From Dechloromonas aromatica (nom. nud.) (GTDB taxonomy: Bacteria > Pseudomonadota > Gammaproteobacteria > Burkholderiales > Rhodocyclaceae), in the NCBI GenBank assembly GCA_017848965.1, contig JAFIHA010000052.1:83470-147469 (forward strand): a stretch of DNA of 64,000 nucleotides. Direction: 5' to 3'. Positions 49,145-58,203 of the stretch are shown piece by piece (the stretch's first letter is position 1; each line of letters starts with the position of its first letter). The translations under genes were made by a program, and so were the position numbers. A model generated the notes under the pieces. It searched no databases, was not told the DNA's origin, and saw only the letters and a list, made by a program, of their open reading frames with translations.

Positions 49145-51340
49145 ATGAAAGCCCGCATTGACCGCATGCATCGCAACTCCTTGTTCCTGGCCGTCCTGGC
49201 GGCCTTCCCCCCGCTTGCCGTGGCCCAGGCGGCAAGCGACGGCGATGCCAAAATGCTCGGCTCGGTGACGGTCAATGCCTACCAGGCCACCAAGCAGACT
49301 TCCGGTGCGACCAAGACCGAAACTCCGCTAGCCGAGACTGCCCAGTCGGTGTCGGTGATCGCCAGGGAGGAAATGGATGCGCGCGGCGTCCGCAATCTCA
49401 ATGACGCGATGCGCTACGTTGCCGGCGTGGCGCTGGAAAGCACCGGCATCGACAACCGCGTCGATGATTTCAGTATCCGTGGTTTCGATGCCGGCAGCTG
49501 GGGCAACAACGTCACCATCGACGGCATGCGGGCGCCGCAGGGCAGCCAGTGGAACCGGACCATGATCGACAGCTGGAATCTCGAGCGGATCGAGGTGCTC
49601 AAAGGGCCGGCGGCGGTGATGTACGGCCAGGTCGCGCCAGGCGGCATGGTCAACCAGGTCAGCAAGACGCCGAATCGGGAGCGCGAGCGTGTTCTGCGCC
49701 TGGGCGTCGATGGGCACGGCCAGTACAACGCCGCCTTCGATCTCGGCGGCGGTTCCGACGATGATCGGCATCTTTTCCGCCTGGTCGGCCTGGTCCGCCA
49801 GGGCGACACCCAGATCGAGCATACCGAGGAAGACCATTCCTTCATCGCGCCCAGTTATACCTTTCAGGTTTCCGATGCGACGCGGCTGACCCTGCTCGGC
49901 CTTTACCAGCGCGATCATGGCGGATCGACCTACCAGTTCCTGCCGATGGCCGGCACGCTGGTGCCGACCCAGTACGGGCGGATCAAGAACAGCACCTTCA
50001 TCGGTGAACCGGACTGGAATACCTACAACCGGACGATCTGGACCGCCGGCTACCAGTTCGAGCACGCCTTCAACGAGCGCTGGAAATTCAGCCAGAGCGC
50101 ACGTCTGACCGACGTCCAGTCGCTGTTCCGCAGCGTCGTCACCAACGGCGCCCTGAATGCCGACGGACGTACGCAGAACCGCCGCGCGGTCTGGGGTGAC
50201 GGCGATTCGCGCGGTTATACCGTCGATACCCGGCTGACCGGCAAGTTCGCGACCGGTCCGCTCGAGCACACCCTGCTGACCGGCATCGACTGGCAGAAGG
50301 CAGACTGGACTGGCGCCCGCGCCGCGATGAACAACCCGGGAGCGATCGACATCTTCAATCCGGTGTACAGTCACTTCACGCCGGTGACCACCAGCATTAC
50401 CTACCTCGGTGGTGTTAACCGGCAGACCGGTGTCTACCTGCAGGATCAGATCGCCGTCGACAAGTGGCGCTTGACGCTGGGCGGACGCTACGACTGGGCC
50501 AAGGATGACACCTGGACGCAGGCGTACACGGTGGCGACCGACACCTGGGGGAGCCGCTCGCCGACCCAGGTCGACAGCGAGGCCTTCACCCGCAACGCCG
50601 GCCTGCTCTATGTCGCCGACAACGGCTTGGCGCCCTACGTCAGCTTTGCCGAATCCTTCCAGCCGTCGGGCAACAATGCCGATCTGAATGCCGCCAGAAA
50701 GGCCTTCGACCCGGTCACCGGCGAACAGTGGGAAATCGGCGTGAAGTACCAGCCGAAGGGTATCGACGGACTGGTTACGCTATCCGTCTACGACCTGCGC
50801 CAGCAGAACATCCTGCTCGACGATACCGGCAACGCGACCTGTGGCCCGGCCGGTACCAGCCAGTGCAAGATTCAGGGGGGAGAAAGCCAGGTTCGCGGCG
50901 TCGAACTCGAAGGTCGCGTCACGCTGACCCGGGGCTTCAGCGTCATCGGCGCGCTGTCCTGGATGGACTCCGAAGTCATCCGCGGCACGGCGGCCCTGCG
51001 CGGCAAGGAACTGGCCCGGGTGCCGGACAAGACCGCTTCGCTGTGGGCCGACTATACCTTCCACAACGCCGCGCTGGCCGGCCTCAGCCTGGCCGCCGGG
51101 GTGCGCTACAACGGCAGGAGCTACGGCGACAGCGCCAATGCCTACCGGATTCCCTCGTTCACCTTGTGGGACGCGGCGATCCGCTACGTCATCGGCCGCG
51201 ACAGCAAGCTGCCGGTACAACTCGCGCTCAACGTCAGCAACCTGACCGACAAGCAGTACATCTCGACCTGCGGTACCGTCGCTTCCTGCTACTACGGCAC
51301 CGGCCGCACCGTGAACGCGACGGCGACCTTCAGTTGGTGA
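49145..51340 (+). CDS. TonB-dependent siderophore receptor, FhuA/FoxA-like
   Basis: This 731-residue outer-membrane receptor starts at the ATG behind GAGGAATCCC and has a signal peptide ending A-V-A-Q-A. A TonB box (L-G-S-V-T-V-N-A-Y), T-P-L-A-E-T-A-Q-S-V-S-V-I and the plug signature F-S-I-R-G-F-D-A-G follow. L-E-R-I-E-V-L-K-G-P-A-A-V-M-Y-G is the FhuA/FoxA-type plug end. The C-terminus is T-A-T-F-S-W. The downstream esterase and PepSY genes point to a siderophore that is hydrolysed or reduced after uptake. Its stop overlaps the esterase GTG. Confidence 0.93.
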   Translation: MKARIDRMHRNSLFLAVLAAFPPLAVAQAASDGDAKMLGSVTVNAYQATKQTSGATKTETPLAETAQSVSVIAREEMDARGVRNLNDAMRYVAGVALESTGIDNRVDDFSIRGFDAGSWGNNVTIDGMRAPQGSQWNRTMIDSWNLERIEVLKGPAAVMYGQVAPGGMVNQVSKTPNRERERVLRLGVDGHGQYNAAFDLGGGSDDDRHLFRLVGLVRQGDTQIEHTEEDHSFIAPSYTFQVSDATRLTLLGLYQRDHGGSTYQFLPMAGTLVPTQYGRIKNSTFIGEPDWNTYNRTIWTAGYQFEHAFNERWKFSQSARLTDVQSLFRSVVTNGALNADGRTQNRRAVWGDGDSRGYTVDTRLTGKFATGPLEHTLLTGIDWQKADWTGARAAMNNPGAIDIFNPVYSHFTPVTTSITYLGGVNRQTGVYLQDQIAVDKWRLTLGGRYDWAKDDTWTQAYTVATDTWGSRSPTQVDSEAFTRNAGLLYVADNGLAPYVSFAESFQPSGNNADLNAARKAFDPVTGEQWEIGVKYQPKGIDGLVTLSVYDLRQQNILLDDTGNATCGPAGTSQCKIQGGESQVRGVELEGRVTLTRGFSVIGALSWMDSEVIRGTAALRGKELARVPDKTASLWADYTFHNAALAGLSLAAGVRYNGRSYGDSANAYRIPSFTLWDAAIRYVIGRDSKLPVQLALNVSNLTDKQYISTCGTVASCYYGTGRTVNATATFSW

Positions 51341-52272
51341 CCTACCGTTTCCTGCTCGCTCTGCTGGGTGGCCTGCTGCTGATGCAGCAGCCCGTCGTCG
51401 CCCAGCCGAACCTGGCGCAGCGTACCGGCACCACCCTGGCCGAGACCGGCGTTGCCGGCTATCGTTTTGCCACGCTGCGCCTGTCGTCGGCCGATGGTGA
51501 GCGGCATTACCGCCTGCGGGTCGCGCTGCCGACCGGGGCGGCACCGGCCAGCGGTCATCCGGTGGCCTGGCTGCTCGACGGCAACGCCGCCCTGATGGAT
51601 GTCGGCGCAGCCACGCTGGTCGAACTGGCCCGCCGGCCCGCCGCGCCGGTTATCGTCTTCGTCGCCCACGACAACGATCTGCGCATCGACGGCGCTGCCC
51701 GCGCCTTCGACTACACGCCGCGCCGGCCGGGCGGAGACGAGGCCCAGCGCGATCCGCTGGGCAGCCGCCGCAACGGCGGCGCCGACGCCTTCCTCGAGCT
51801 GATCACGAGGCAGGCGATGCCGCGGGTCGCCGCGCTGGCGCCGGTCGATCCGGCGCGCCAGGCCTTGTGGGGGCATTCCTACGGTGGCGTCTTCGTCCTC
51901 CATGTCCTGTTTACCCGGCCGCAAGCTTTTGCCGAATACGGGGCCGCCGATCCTTCGCTATGGTGGGGCGATGGCCAGTTGTCGCGCGAGGAAGCCGCGG
52001 CTGCTCGCTGGTCCGCCAAGACCCGGTTGCGGCTGTGGCTGGGCGCCGGGGCGGGGGAGCGGAAGCTGGCGGCCGGTCGCGATGCCGGTAGCGTCGAAAT
52101 CATGCAACGGGCGCGCCACAGCGTGCCGCCGGACGCGGCTCCGGCGCTGGCCGCAAGGCTGCGTCAACGCGGGCTGGCCGTCGAGCTTCTGGATTTGCCG
52201 GGGTTGTCGCACGGGCAGACCCTGGGCGCCTCGCTGCCGCCTTTCCTGTTCGGGCTGTCGGAAGGCGAATGA
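51337..52272 (+). CDS. Alpha/beta-hydrolase, IroE/Fes-like siderophore esterase
   Basis: This 311-residue protein has a signal peptide (L-L-L-M-Q-Q-P-V-V-A-Q) and the nucleophile elbow W-G-H-S-Y-G-G, with later W-W-G-D and the catalytic His in L-S-H-G-Q-T. This is the esterase-D/IroE pattern, suggesting periplasmic cleavage of an ester siderophore. The GTG start overlaps the receptor stop (GTGA). The siderophore itself is not identified. Confidence 0.88.
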   Translation: MTYRFLLALLGGLLLMQQPVVAQPNLAQRTGTTLAETGVAGYRFATLRLSSADGERHYRLRVALPTGAAPASGHPVAWLLDGNAALMDVGAATLVELARRPAAPVIVFVAHDNDLRIDGAARAFDYTPRRPGGDEAQRDPLGSRRNGGADAFLELITRQAMPRVAALAPVDPARQALWGHSYGGVFVLHVLFTRPQAFAEYGAADPSLWWGDGQLSREEAAAARWSAKTRLRLWLGAGAGERKLAAGRDAGSVEIMQRARHSVPPDAAPALAARLRQRGLAVELLDLPGLSHGQTLGASLPPFLFGLSEGE

Positions 52273-52303
52273 TGATCTCTTGCCGTTTCAAGGATGACAA
52301 TCG

Positions 52304-52588
52304 ATGAATCCCTGGTTGTACACGCTCGCAGCGCTGGCCGGCATCGTCGGCGCTTGGCTGCTCTACCTCGCCGTGCCGCAGCAGCAATGGCTGGCCGCCC
52401 CGCGCCGGCCGGCGCGGGGCCTGGCCTGGTCCGGGGCGGCGCTGGCGCTCCTCGCGCTGCTCCTGTTGCTGACGATGATGGGCGCGATGGCGGCGGTCGC
52501 CACCTGGCTCAGCCTGTTGATGCTGGTCGGCACGCTGGCGCCTTTTCTCGGGGCGTGGCGGGCGCATCGGCGGCGGAGGCCGGCATGA
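52304..52588 (+). CDS. DUF3325 small membrane protein
   Basis: This 94-residue protein has three hydrophobic helices and a DUF3325-like sequence (M-N-P-W-L-Y-T-L-A-A-L-A-G). Such genes accompany PepSY reductases in siderophore clusters. The function is unknown. It overlaps the next gene by ATGA. Confidence 0.8.
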   Translation: MNPWLYTLAALAGIVGAWLLYLAVPQQQWLAAPRRPARGLAWSGAALALLALLLLLTMMGAMAAVATWLSLLMLVGTLAPFLGAWRAHRRRRPA

Positions 52589-52890
52589 CGACGCAGCGTA
52601 GCCATCGACTCGACAGCGCCGACTGGTTCGGCAAGACCTGTGCCGGCCTGGTGCTGGGGTTTTCGCTGGCGGTCGCCGTCAGCGGACTGTGCGCCTGGCT
52701 GACGCCCGGCGGCATTGCCGGCGGCAATGGCAAGATCCAGTTCGTCATGTGGCTGATTGCGCCGCTATGGGCCGGCGTCCTGTGCTTTGTCTTCCTTTTT
52801 CGCGACAGCCGGCGCGCCTGGCTCTGGCTGGGTGGAGCAAACCTGGTCGCCTGCGGTCTGCTGGCCGGTGTTCGCGGACTGCTGGGGTGA
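52585..52890 (+). CDS. DUF3649 small membrane protein
   Basis: This 101-residue protein has three hydrophobic helices and a DUF3649-like opening (W-F-G-K-T-C-A-G-L-V-L-G-F-S-L-A). It belongs to the same siderophore-reduction cassette. The ATG at 52585 follows GGAGGCC. The function is unknown. Confidence 0.8.
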   Translation: MTTQRSHRLDSADWFGKTCAGLVLGFSLAVAVSGLCAWLTPGGIAGGNGKIQFVMWLIAPLWAGVLCFVFLFRDSRRAWLWLGGANLVACGLLAGVRGLLG

Positions 52891-52894
52891 GCCG

Positions 52895-54520
52895 ATGAAA
52901 ATTCGCAACGACGTCATCAAGGTGTACAAGGATGTGCACATCTGGGTCGGCATCCTCAGCGGGCTGATGCTGTTCATCGCCTTCTACGCCGGTGCCATCA
53001 CGATGTTCGAGAAACCGCTCGAACGCTGGGCAACGCCGCCTTCGTCGCTGGCCGCGCCGCCGCCGCTGGCACGTGCCGAGGTCTTGCTGCAGGCGGTGCT
53101 CGCCGAGCATCCGCAGGCGGCGAAGAACTACCTGATCGTCGTCGAGCCGACGGTCGATGCGCCGGCCCGGGTGATCTGGCGCGAGCCGGGCAAGAGCCGC
53201 CGGCAGTTCACCGAATTCGGCGCCAGCTTCGCCGACGACGGCAGCCTGCAGGTCGAGAAACTGCGCAAGGCGCCGGTTGCCCAACTGGTCGACACGCTGC
53301 ACCAGCTGGTCGGCCTGCCTTTTCCCGATGCGCTGGCCCGTCCGATCATGGGCGCGGTGGCGCTGCTCTACGCGGTGGCGCTGGTCTCCGGGCTGATCAT
53401 CTTCCTACCGACGCTGGCCAAGGACCTCCTGGCCATGCGCATCGGCCATAACATCAAGCGCTTGTGGATGGACGTGCATAACGCGCTGGGCGTTGTCAGC
53501 CTGCCTTTCCATGTCGTCATGGCGCTGACCTGCGTGGTCTTCGCTTTCCACGACGAGTTCTACGACGTGCAGGGGGCTGTGGTCTATGAGCAGGGCGTTC
53601 CCTGGCAGCGCGAGACCCCGCCGGGGCCGCCGACGCCGGACGCCAGGCCGCTGCCGGCAGTCGAACTGCTGCGTCTGGCGCATGCCCAGCAGCCCGGTTT
53701 CGACGTCTTCAATTTCAGCTTCAAGCAGGCCGGCGGCCAGCTCGAAGCCAGCATCACCGGCCTCGACACGCGCTACGGCACGCGCGCCCGCACCTATGCC
53801 AGCACGCACCTGAATCCGTATACCGGTGAAATCGATCCGCACGACCTGCCGGGTCAGATGGACCCCTGGGATACTGCAGTCAACACCTTCTTCATGCTGC
53901 ATTTCGGCAGCTTCGGCGGCAATCCGGTGCGTTGGCTCTACCTGCTGCTCGGTCTGGCCGGCGCCTTGCTGTTCTATACCGGCAACCTGCTCTGGATCGA
54001 ATCGCGGCGACGCAAGCAACGTGCCGACGGCGTGCCCGAGCAGACGCGCTCGGCGCGGGTGCTCGGCAGCCTGACCGTTGGCGTTTCGCTCGGCTGTGTC
54101 GTCGGCATTTCGGCGACCCTGGCGGCGACCAAGTGGCTGCCGCAGCGGGTCGATAACCTGGCGGCGTGGCACGAAGGCATCTATTACGCGCTTTTCGTCG
54201 CCGCCGTCGCCTGGGCCTTCGTGCGCGGCGCGCCGCGCGCCGCCGTCGAACTGCTCCGCCTGGCGGCCCTGCTCACCTTGCTGATTCCGCTGAGCAGTCT
54301 GGCCGGCGTCTGGGGCATCGGCGGCGCCTGGCATCATCCGGGCATCGGCTGCGTCATCGACCTGACGGCGCTCGCCGCGGTCCCGGTCTTCCTGGTGATC
54401 GCCGGCTACACCGCACGGCGCATGCGGGTCGGCCATGCCGACAGCGTCTGGGCTCAGCCGGCCTCGTCGCAGCCTTTGCCGCCGTCCGGCCGCGGGCCGG
54501 CGAGTGCGCTCCAGGAGTAG
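52895..54520 (+). CDS. PepSY-domain transmembrane protein (PiuB-like)
   Basis: This 541-residue protein has a first helix after Y-K-D-V-H-I-W-V-G, PepSY regions in the periplasm and further helices with M-D-V-H-N-A-L-G and F-F-M-L-H-F-G, plus three C-terminal helices. Paired histidines in the helices could bind haem. Such proteins are thought to reduce ferric siderophores. Its 3' end overlaps the convergent NnrS gene by 67 bp, so no terminator lies between them. Confidence 0.9.
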   Translation: MKIRNDVIKVYKDVHIWVGILSGLMLFIAFYAGAITMFEKPLERWATPPSSLAAPPPLARAEVLLQAVLAEHPQAAKNYLIVVEPTVDAPARVIWREPGKSRRQFTEFGASFADDGSLQVEKLRKAPVAQLVDTLHQLVGLPFPDALARPIMGAVALLYAVALVSGLIIFLPTLAKDLLAMRIGHNIKRLWMDVHNALGVVSLPFHVVMALTCVVFAFHDEFYDVQGAVVYEQGVPWQRETPPGPPTPDARPLPAVELLRLAHAQQPGFDVFNFSFKQAGGQLEASITGLDTRYGTRARTYASTHLNPYTGEIDPHDLPGQMDPWDTAVNTFFMLHFGSFGGNPVRWLYLLLGLAGALLFYTGNLLWIESRRRKQRADGVPEQTRSARVLGSLTVGVSLGCVVGISATLAATKWLPQRVDNLAAWHEGIYYALFVAAVAWAFVRGAPRAAVELLRLAALLTLLIPLSSLAGVWGIGGAWHHPGIGCVIDLTALAAVPVFLVIAGYTARRMRVGHADSVWAQPASSQPLPPSGRGPASALQE

Positions 54521-55668
54521 ACAAGGTAGATGCCCCAGGCGAGCAGCCAGAGGAGACCGGCCAGATTCAGTAGCGCCAGGTAAGCGGCGGCGAAGGCCGC
54601 CAGGCCGGCGGCGGCGCGCAGCAGGCCGAGGGCGATCAGCAGCGCGGCGGCGCCGGGCAGCCAGCGGCGGTGATCGAGGCCGTGACCGCTGTGCATGCGG
54701 CCGGCGACGGCCATGACGAACAGGATGGCGAGCCCCATGGCGCCGGCCAGCAGCAGGTGGTGGCCGGCACTCTGCCAGTTTTCGCCGGCCAGCCGGCCGC
54801 TGCCGATGAGGCCGTAGCCGAGCGCGATCAGCCAATAGACCAGGTAGGGAACGAGCACCCAGCGTTGGCCCAGCGCCCGCCCGACATGCCAGTCGTTGAG
54901 CAGGTTGAGCATGGCGGCGGCAGCGGCCAGGGCCAGCCAGCCGCCGGCGGCGTTGCCGGGGAGCAGGAATTCGCCGAGGCTGTAGAGGGCGATGGTGAAG
55001 GTCGCCAGGTTGCGGCGGGGCGGTCGCGCCAGGTAGGGGGCGGTGATGCCGCCTTGGCCTTCGAGCACGTCGTTGACCAGGCGCATCGAGATGCGCGACA
55101 TGGCGACGACGATCAGCATCATCAGCAGGCCGATGGCCAGGCGCAGCCAGGCCATGGCGTCGCCGTCGCGCGCCAGCGCCAGGTAGAAGCCGGCGTGGCT
55201 CGCGGTCAACGCGGCGAGTGCGTGAAAAAACGCCAGGTGGCGGCGTTGCGGGTCGCGCCACAGGGGGGCGCCGGTTTTTACCAGCAGCAGTCCGAGGAAA
55301 GCGAGGTCGCACAGGGCGGCTGGCCAGACGCCGAGCCAGCCGGCCAGCAGGTAGGCGAGGCGACCGCCGGCCCAGAGGAGGAGCAGAATCTGCACGGTTT
55401 GCCGGGGGGCCGGCGGGGTGCCGGTGAATTCGACCACGGCGGTGAGCAGGAAGCCAGCCAGCGCCGCGGTGGCGAAGCCGAACAGCATCTCGTGGATGTG
55501 CCAGACGACGCTGCCGCCCGGCAACTCGGGCAGCGCCAGCAGACCGGCCAGGTTGCCCAGCCACCAGGCCATGGCGATGCAGGCATGGGCGGCGGTGAGC
55601 AGGAAGAAGGGGCGGCAGGGGCAGAGCCAGAGGGCTGCGCTTAGTCCGGGAAAAGTACGGTTTTTCAT
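54454..55668 (-). CDS. nnrS: NnrS family haem-copper membrane protein
   Basis: This 404-residue polytopic protein with about twelve helices has the NnrS signatures P-F-F-L-L-T-A-A-H-A, W-H-I-H-E-M-L-F-G-F and H-A-x-T-x-x-x-x-G-like histidine positions (M-H-S-G-H-G). NnrS proteins bind haem and protect against nitrosative stress. It is the last gene of a receptor-ABC transporter operon, an unusual setting. The ATG overlaps the ATPase stop (ATGA). Confidence 0.9.
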   Translation of the reverse strand: MKNRTFPGLSAALWLCPCRPFFLLTAAHACIAMAWWLGNLAGLLALPELPGGSVVWHIHEMLFGFATAALAGFLLTAVVEFTGTPPAPRQTVQILLLLWAGGRLAYLLAGWLGVWPAALCDLAFLGLLLVKTGAPLWRDPQRRHLAFFHALAALTASHAGFYLALARDGDAMAWLRLAIGLLMMLIVVAMSRISMRLVNDVLEGQGGITAPYLARPPRRNLATFTIALYSLGEFLLPGNAAGGWLALAAAAAMLNLLNDWHVGRALGQRWVLVPYLVYWLIALGYGLIGSGRLAGENWQSAGHHLLLAGAMGLAILFVMAVAGRMHSGHGLDHRRWLPGAAALLIALGLLRAAAGLAAFAAAYLALLNLAGLLWLLAWGIYLVYSWSALAGPRPDGGKGCDEAG

Positions 55669-56402
55669 GTGGCGGCCAGCGGCGGCAGGGCAAAGGCGGC
55701 GCGGATGTCCGGCCAGCGGATGAATTCGGCGGTACGGGCGAAAACCCAGGCGTCGTCGCGTTCGCCGACCGGCGTGGCGACCCGGTGTTCGGCGACGATG
55801 CGGCCGGGGCTGCCGCTCATCACCAGGATGCGGTCGGCCAGGCGGAGGGCTTCCATCAGGTCGTGGGTGATCATCAGCACGGCGCTGCCGGCCGCTGCGC
55901 GCTCGCGCGCGAGCAATCCGTAGAGTTCGCTTTTCAAGCCGATGTCGAGGGCGGCGAAGGCCTCGTCGAGGAGCAGCAGGTCGGGCGAGACGGCAAAGGC
56001 GCGGGCCAGCGCGGCGCGGCTCTGCATGCCGCCGGAAAGGGCGGCGGGAAACTTGTCGAGAGCGTCGTCGTCGAGACCCATCCGGTGAGCCAGCTGGCGG
56101 GCGCGGGTTTGCCGTTCGGCAATCTGTGTCCGGCGCGCCTTGAGACCGAGGGCGATGTTGTCGAGCGTGCGTTTCCAGGGCAGCAGGCGTGGTTGCTGGA
56201 ACATCATCGCGGCTTGCCCGAAGCTGCTGTCGATGCGTCCTTCCCAGGGGCTGAGCAGGCCGGCGGCGAGGTTGAGCAGGGTGCTCTTGCCGCAGCCGGA
56301 AGGGCCGACCAGGGCGACGGCCTGACCGGCTTGCACGCAGAGGTCGATGTCTTCGAGCACGCGCTGGTAGCCGAAGCGGTGGTACACCGCCGAAATCTTC
56401 AG
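55665..56402 (-). CDS. NitT/TauT-type ABC transporter ATP-binding protein
   Basis: This ATPase of about 245 residues has Walker A G-P-S-G-C-G-K-S-T, the signature L-S-G-G-M-Q-S-R-A and Walker B L-L-L-L-D-E-A-F-A-A-L-D. No ATG, GTG or TTG fits the first beta-strand L-K-I-S-A-V-Y-H-R-F. The likely start is a CTG at 56402 overlapping the permease stop as CTGA, analogous to the ATGA joints around it. A GTG at 56387 would remove the strand. The substrate is unknown. Confidence 0.85.
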   Translation of the reverse strand: MKISAVYHRFGYQRVLEDIDLCVQAGQAVALVGPSGCGKSTLLNLAAGLLSPWEGRIDSSFGQAAMMFQQPRLLPWKRTLDNIALGLKARRTQIAERQTRARQLAHRMGLDDDALDKFPAALSGGMQSRAALARAFAVSPDLLLLDEAFAALDIGLKSELYGLLARERAAAGSAVLMITHDLMEALRLADRILVMSGSPGRIVAEHRVATPVGERDDAWVFARTAEFIRWPDIRAAFALPPLAAT

Positions 56403-57220
56403 TTGCTTGATGATGCGAACTCCCGCCAGGACTCGACGCGGCGCTTGAGCGGTTCGAGCAGAAGGTATTCGATGGCCAGCAGGGTGCCGACCAGGGCGAC
56501 GATCCAGGCCATCGAGGCGGCGGTGTCGAGATGGCTGCGCGAGACGGCCAGCGCGGCGCCGATGCCGTCCTCGGTGGACAGCAGTTCGGCCATGACGACG
56601 ATCTTCCACGACATGCCGAGCGCCGCGATCCACGCCGGGAAGAGATAGGAAACGACGTGCGGCAGGTAGACGTCGGTCAGCTTCAGCCAGGGCGAGAGAC
56701 CGAACATCTGCGCCACTTCCCGCAACTGGCCGTCGAGGGTGCGCGTGCCCTGCATGGCGCCGACGAAGACGATCGGGAAGCAGGCGATGAAGACGGTGAA
56801 TACCGGCGTTCCGTCACCGGCGCCGAACCAGAGCAGGGCGAGGATCAGCCAGGCGATCGGCGGCATGCCGGCGAGCACGGTGATGATCGGCCGGGCCATC
56901 ATCGAGGCTGTCATCGAAACGCCGGCGGCCAGGCCGAGCAGGCTGCCGACGCCGACCGAAAGCGCGAAGCCGGCGAGCGCCCGGCGCGCCGTGACGGCGA
57001 TTTCCGGCCAGGCGCCGCCGTCGTCGAGGAGGCCGCCGAGGGTGGCGAAGGCGGCCATCGGCGTCGGCAGGATCAACGGCCCGAAGCTCTGTGCGGTCAG
57101 TTCCCAGGCGGCGAGGAAGAGGCAGAGACTGGCCAGCGAACCCCAGCCGTGCCACAGGTAATGGCCGCTGGCGGCGAGCGCCTCGAGCACTTGCTGCGCC
57201 CGTCCAGCCTGGCGGCTCAT
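56399..57220 (-). CDS. NitT/TauT-type ABC transporter permease
   Basis: This 273-residue permease has six helices and the EAA-like loop (F-G-L-S-P-W-L-K-L-T-D-V-Y-L-P-H), with A-G-M-P-P-I-A-W-L-I-L-A-L-L-W-F-G typical of SsuC/TauC. It overlaps the binding-protein stop by ATGA. It forms a transporter with the flanking genes. Confidence 0.92.
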   Translation of the reverse strand: MSRQAGRAQQVLEALAASGHYLWHGWGSLASLCLFLAAWELTAQSFGPLILPTPMAAFATLGGLLDDGGAWPEIAVTARRALAGFALSVGVGSLLGLAAGVSMTASMMARPIITVLAGMPPIAWLILALLWFGAGDGTPVFTVFIACFPIVFVGAMQGTRTLDGQLREVAQMFGLSPWLKLTDVYLPHVVSYLFPAWIAALGMSWKIVVMAELLSTEDGIGAALAVSRSHLDTAASMAWIVALVGTLLAIEYLLLEPLKRRVESWREFASSSN

Positions 57221-58203
57221 CGGGCGTAGAAGGCGGGGCCGGGCAGCTTGCCGCCGATCAGCGCCGGGTTGGCGGCGTGCAACTGGCCGAGGAAGAATTC
57301 GAGTTCGGCGCGGGCTTCCGCCGTCGGCAGCGAACGCATCTGGCTGACTGCCAGCGAGTCGGCGACGGCTTCCGGGCTCAGCAGGTCGATGCGTTTGGCA
57401 ACCATCGCGCCGCATTGCAGCGCGTTCTGCTGGCACCAGGCCAGCGACCGGGCGTAGGCGGCGAGCACTGCCGCCTGCAGCGCGGGGTCGGCTGCCGCCG
57501 CGCCGAGGGCGACGATGCCGGCCTGCGGAATGCGCGTCTCGCGTTTGAACAGGCGTCCCCACTCCTGCTGCAGGTCGACGCTGCGGTGGAGGTCGGGGGC
57601 GATCAGGCTGAGCGGGAAGGATTGCGTCTTGCGCAGCGCCATCGACACCGCCGGCTCGGCGAGCAGGGCGTGGTCGACGCGCCGCGTCACCAGCAACTGC
57701 ATGGCGTCGAGCGGCGAGGCGACGTAACGCAGCTTGAAATCCTTTTTCGCATCCAGGCCCTGCCGGCGCGCCAGCAGTTCGAAGACGATGTCCGGCATGT
57801 CGGCGCGGAAGGGCATGGCGATTTCCTTGCCGCGGAAATCGGCCAGCGTCTTCGCCCCGGCGTCGCGCGAGACCATCCACAGCACGCCCCAGGTCGACAC
57901 GTTGATCAGGCGCAGCGGGACGCCCCGGTTGTGGAGGTTGGCGGCGACATTGGTCGGCATCGCCACGAAATCCGCCTGTTTGCCGAGGGCCATGACGCGC
58001 AACTGGTCCGGGTCTTTCCAGGGGCGGAATTCGACCTTGTCGGCGACCGCCTGCAGGGCGCCGGTCTCGACCATATGGATGAGCGGTGTCGAGACCGAGG
58101 CCGGTGGGCCGGACAGCACCAGCAGCGGCAGCTTGCCGGCGGCGGCGGCCGGTCCGGCCAGCCAGCCGGCGAGCGCCAGGGCGGCGACGAGCAGGCGCCG
58201 CAT
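57217..58203 (-). CDS. NitT/TauT-type ABC transporter substrate-binding protein
   Basis: This 328-residue periplasmic protein has a signal peptide (L-L-V-A-A-L-A-L-A-G-W-L) and an NMT1-like fold, with D-F-V-A-M-P-T-N-V-A-A-N-L and L-L-A-E-P-A-V-S-M-A-L-R. Its relatives bind small organic molecules. It overlaps the receptor stop by one base (TGATG), so receptor, binding protein, permease and ATPase form one uptake route for a TonB-imported compound. Confidence 0.9.
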   Translation of the reverse strand: MRRLLVAALALAGWLAGPAAAAGKLPLLVLSGPPASVSTPLIHMVETGALQAVADKVEFRPWKDPDQLRVMALGKQADFVAMPTNVAANLHNRGVPLRLINVSTWGVLWMVSRDAGAKTLADFRGKEIAMPFRADMPDIVFELLARRQGLDAKKDFKLRYVASPLDAMQLLVTRRVDHALLAEPAVSMALRKTQSFPLSLIAPDLHRSVDLQQEWGRLFKRETRIPQAGIVALGAAAADPALQAAVLAAYARSLAWCQQNALQCGAMVAKRIDLLSPEAVADSLAVSQMRSLPTAEARAELEFFLGQLHAANPALIGGKLPGPAFYAR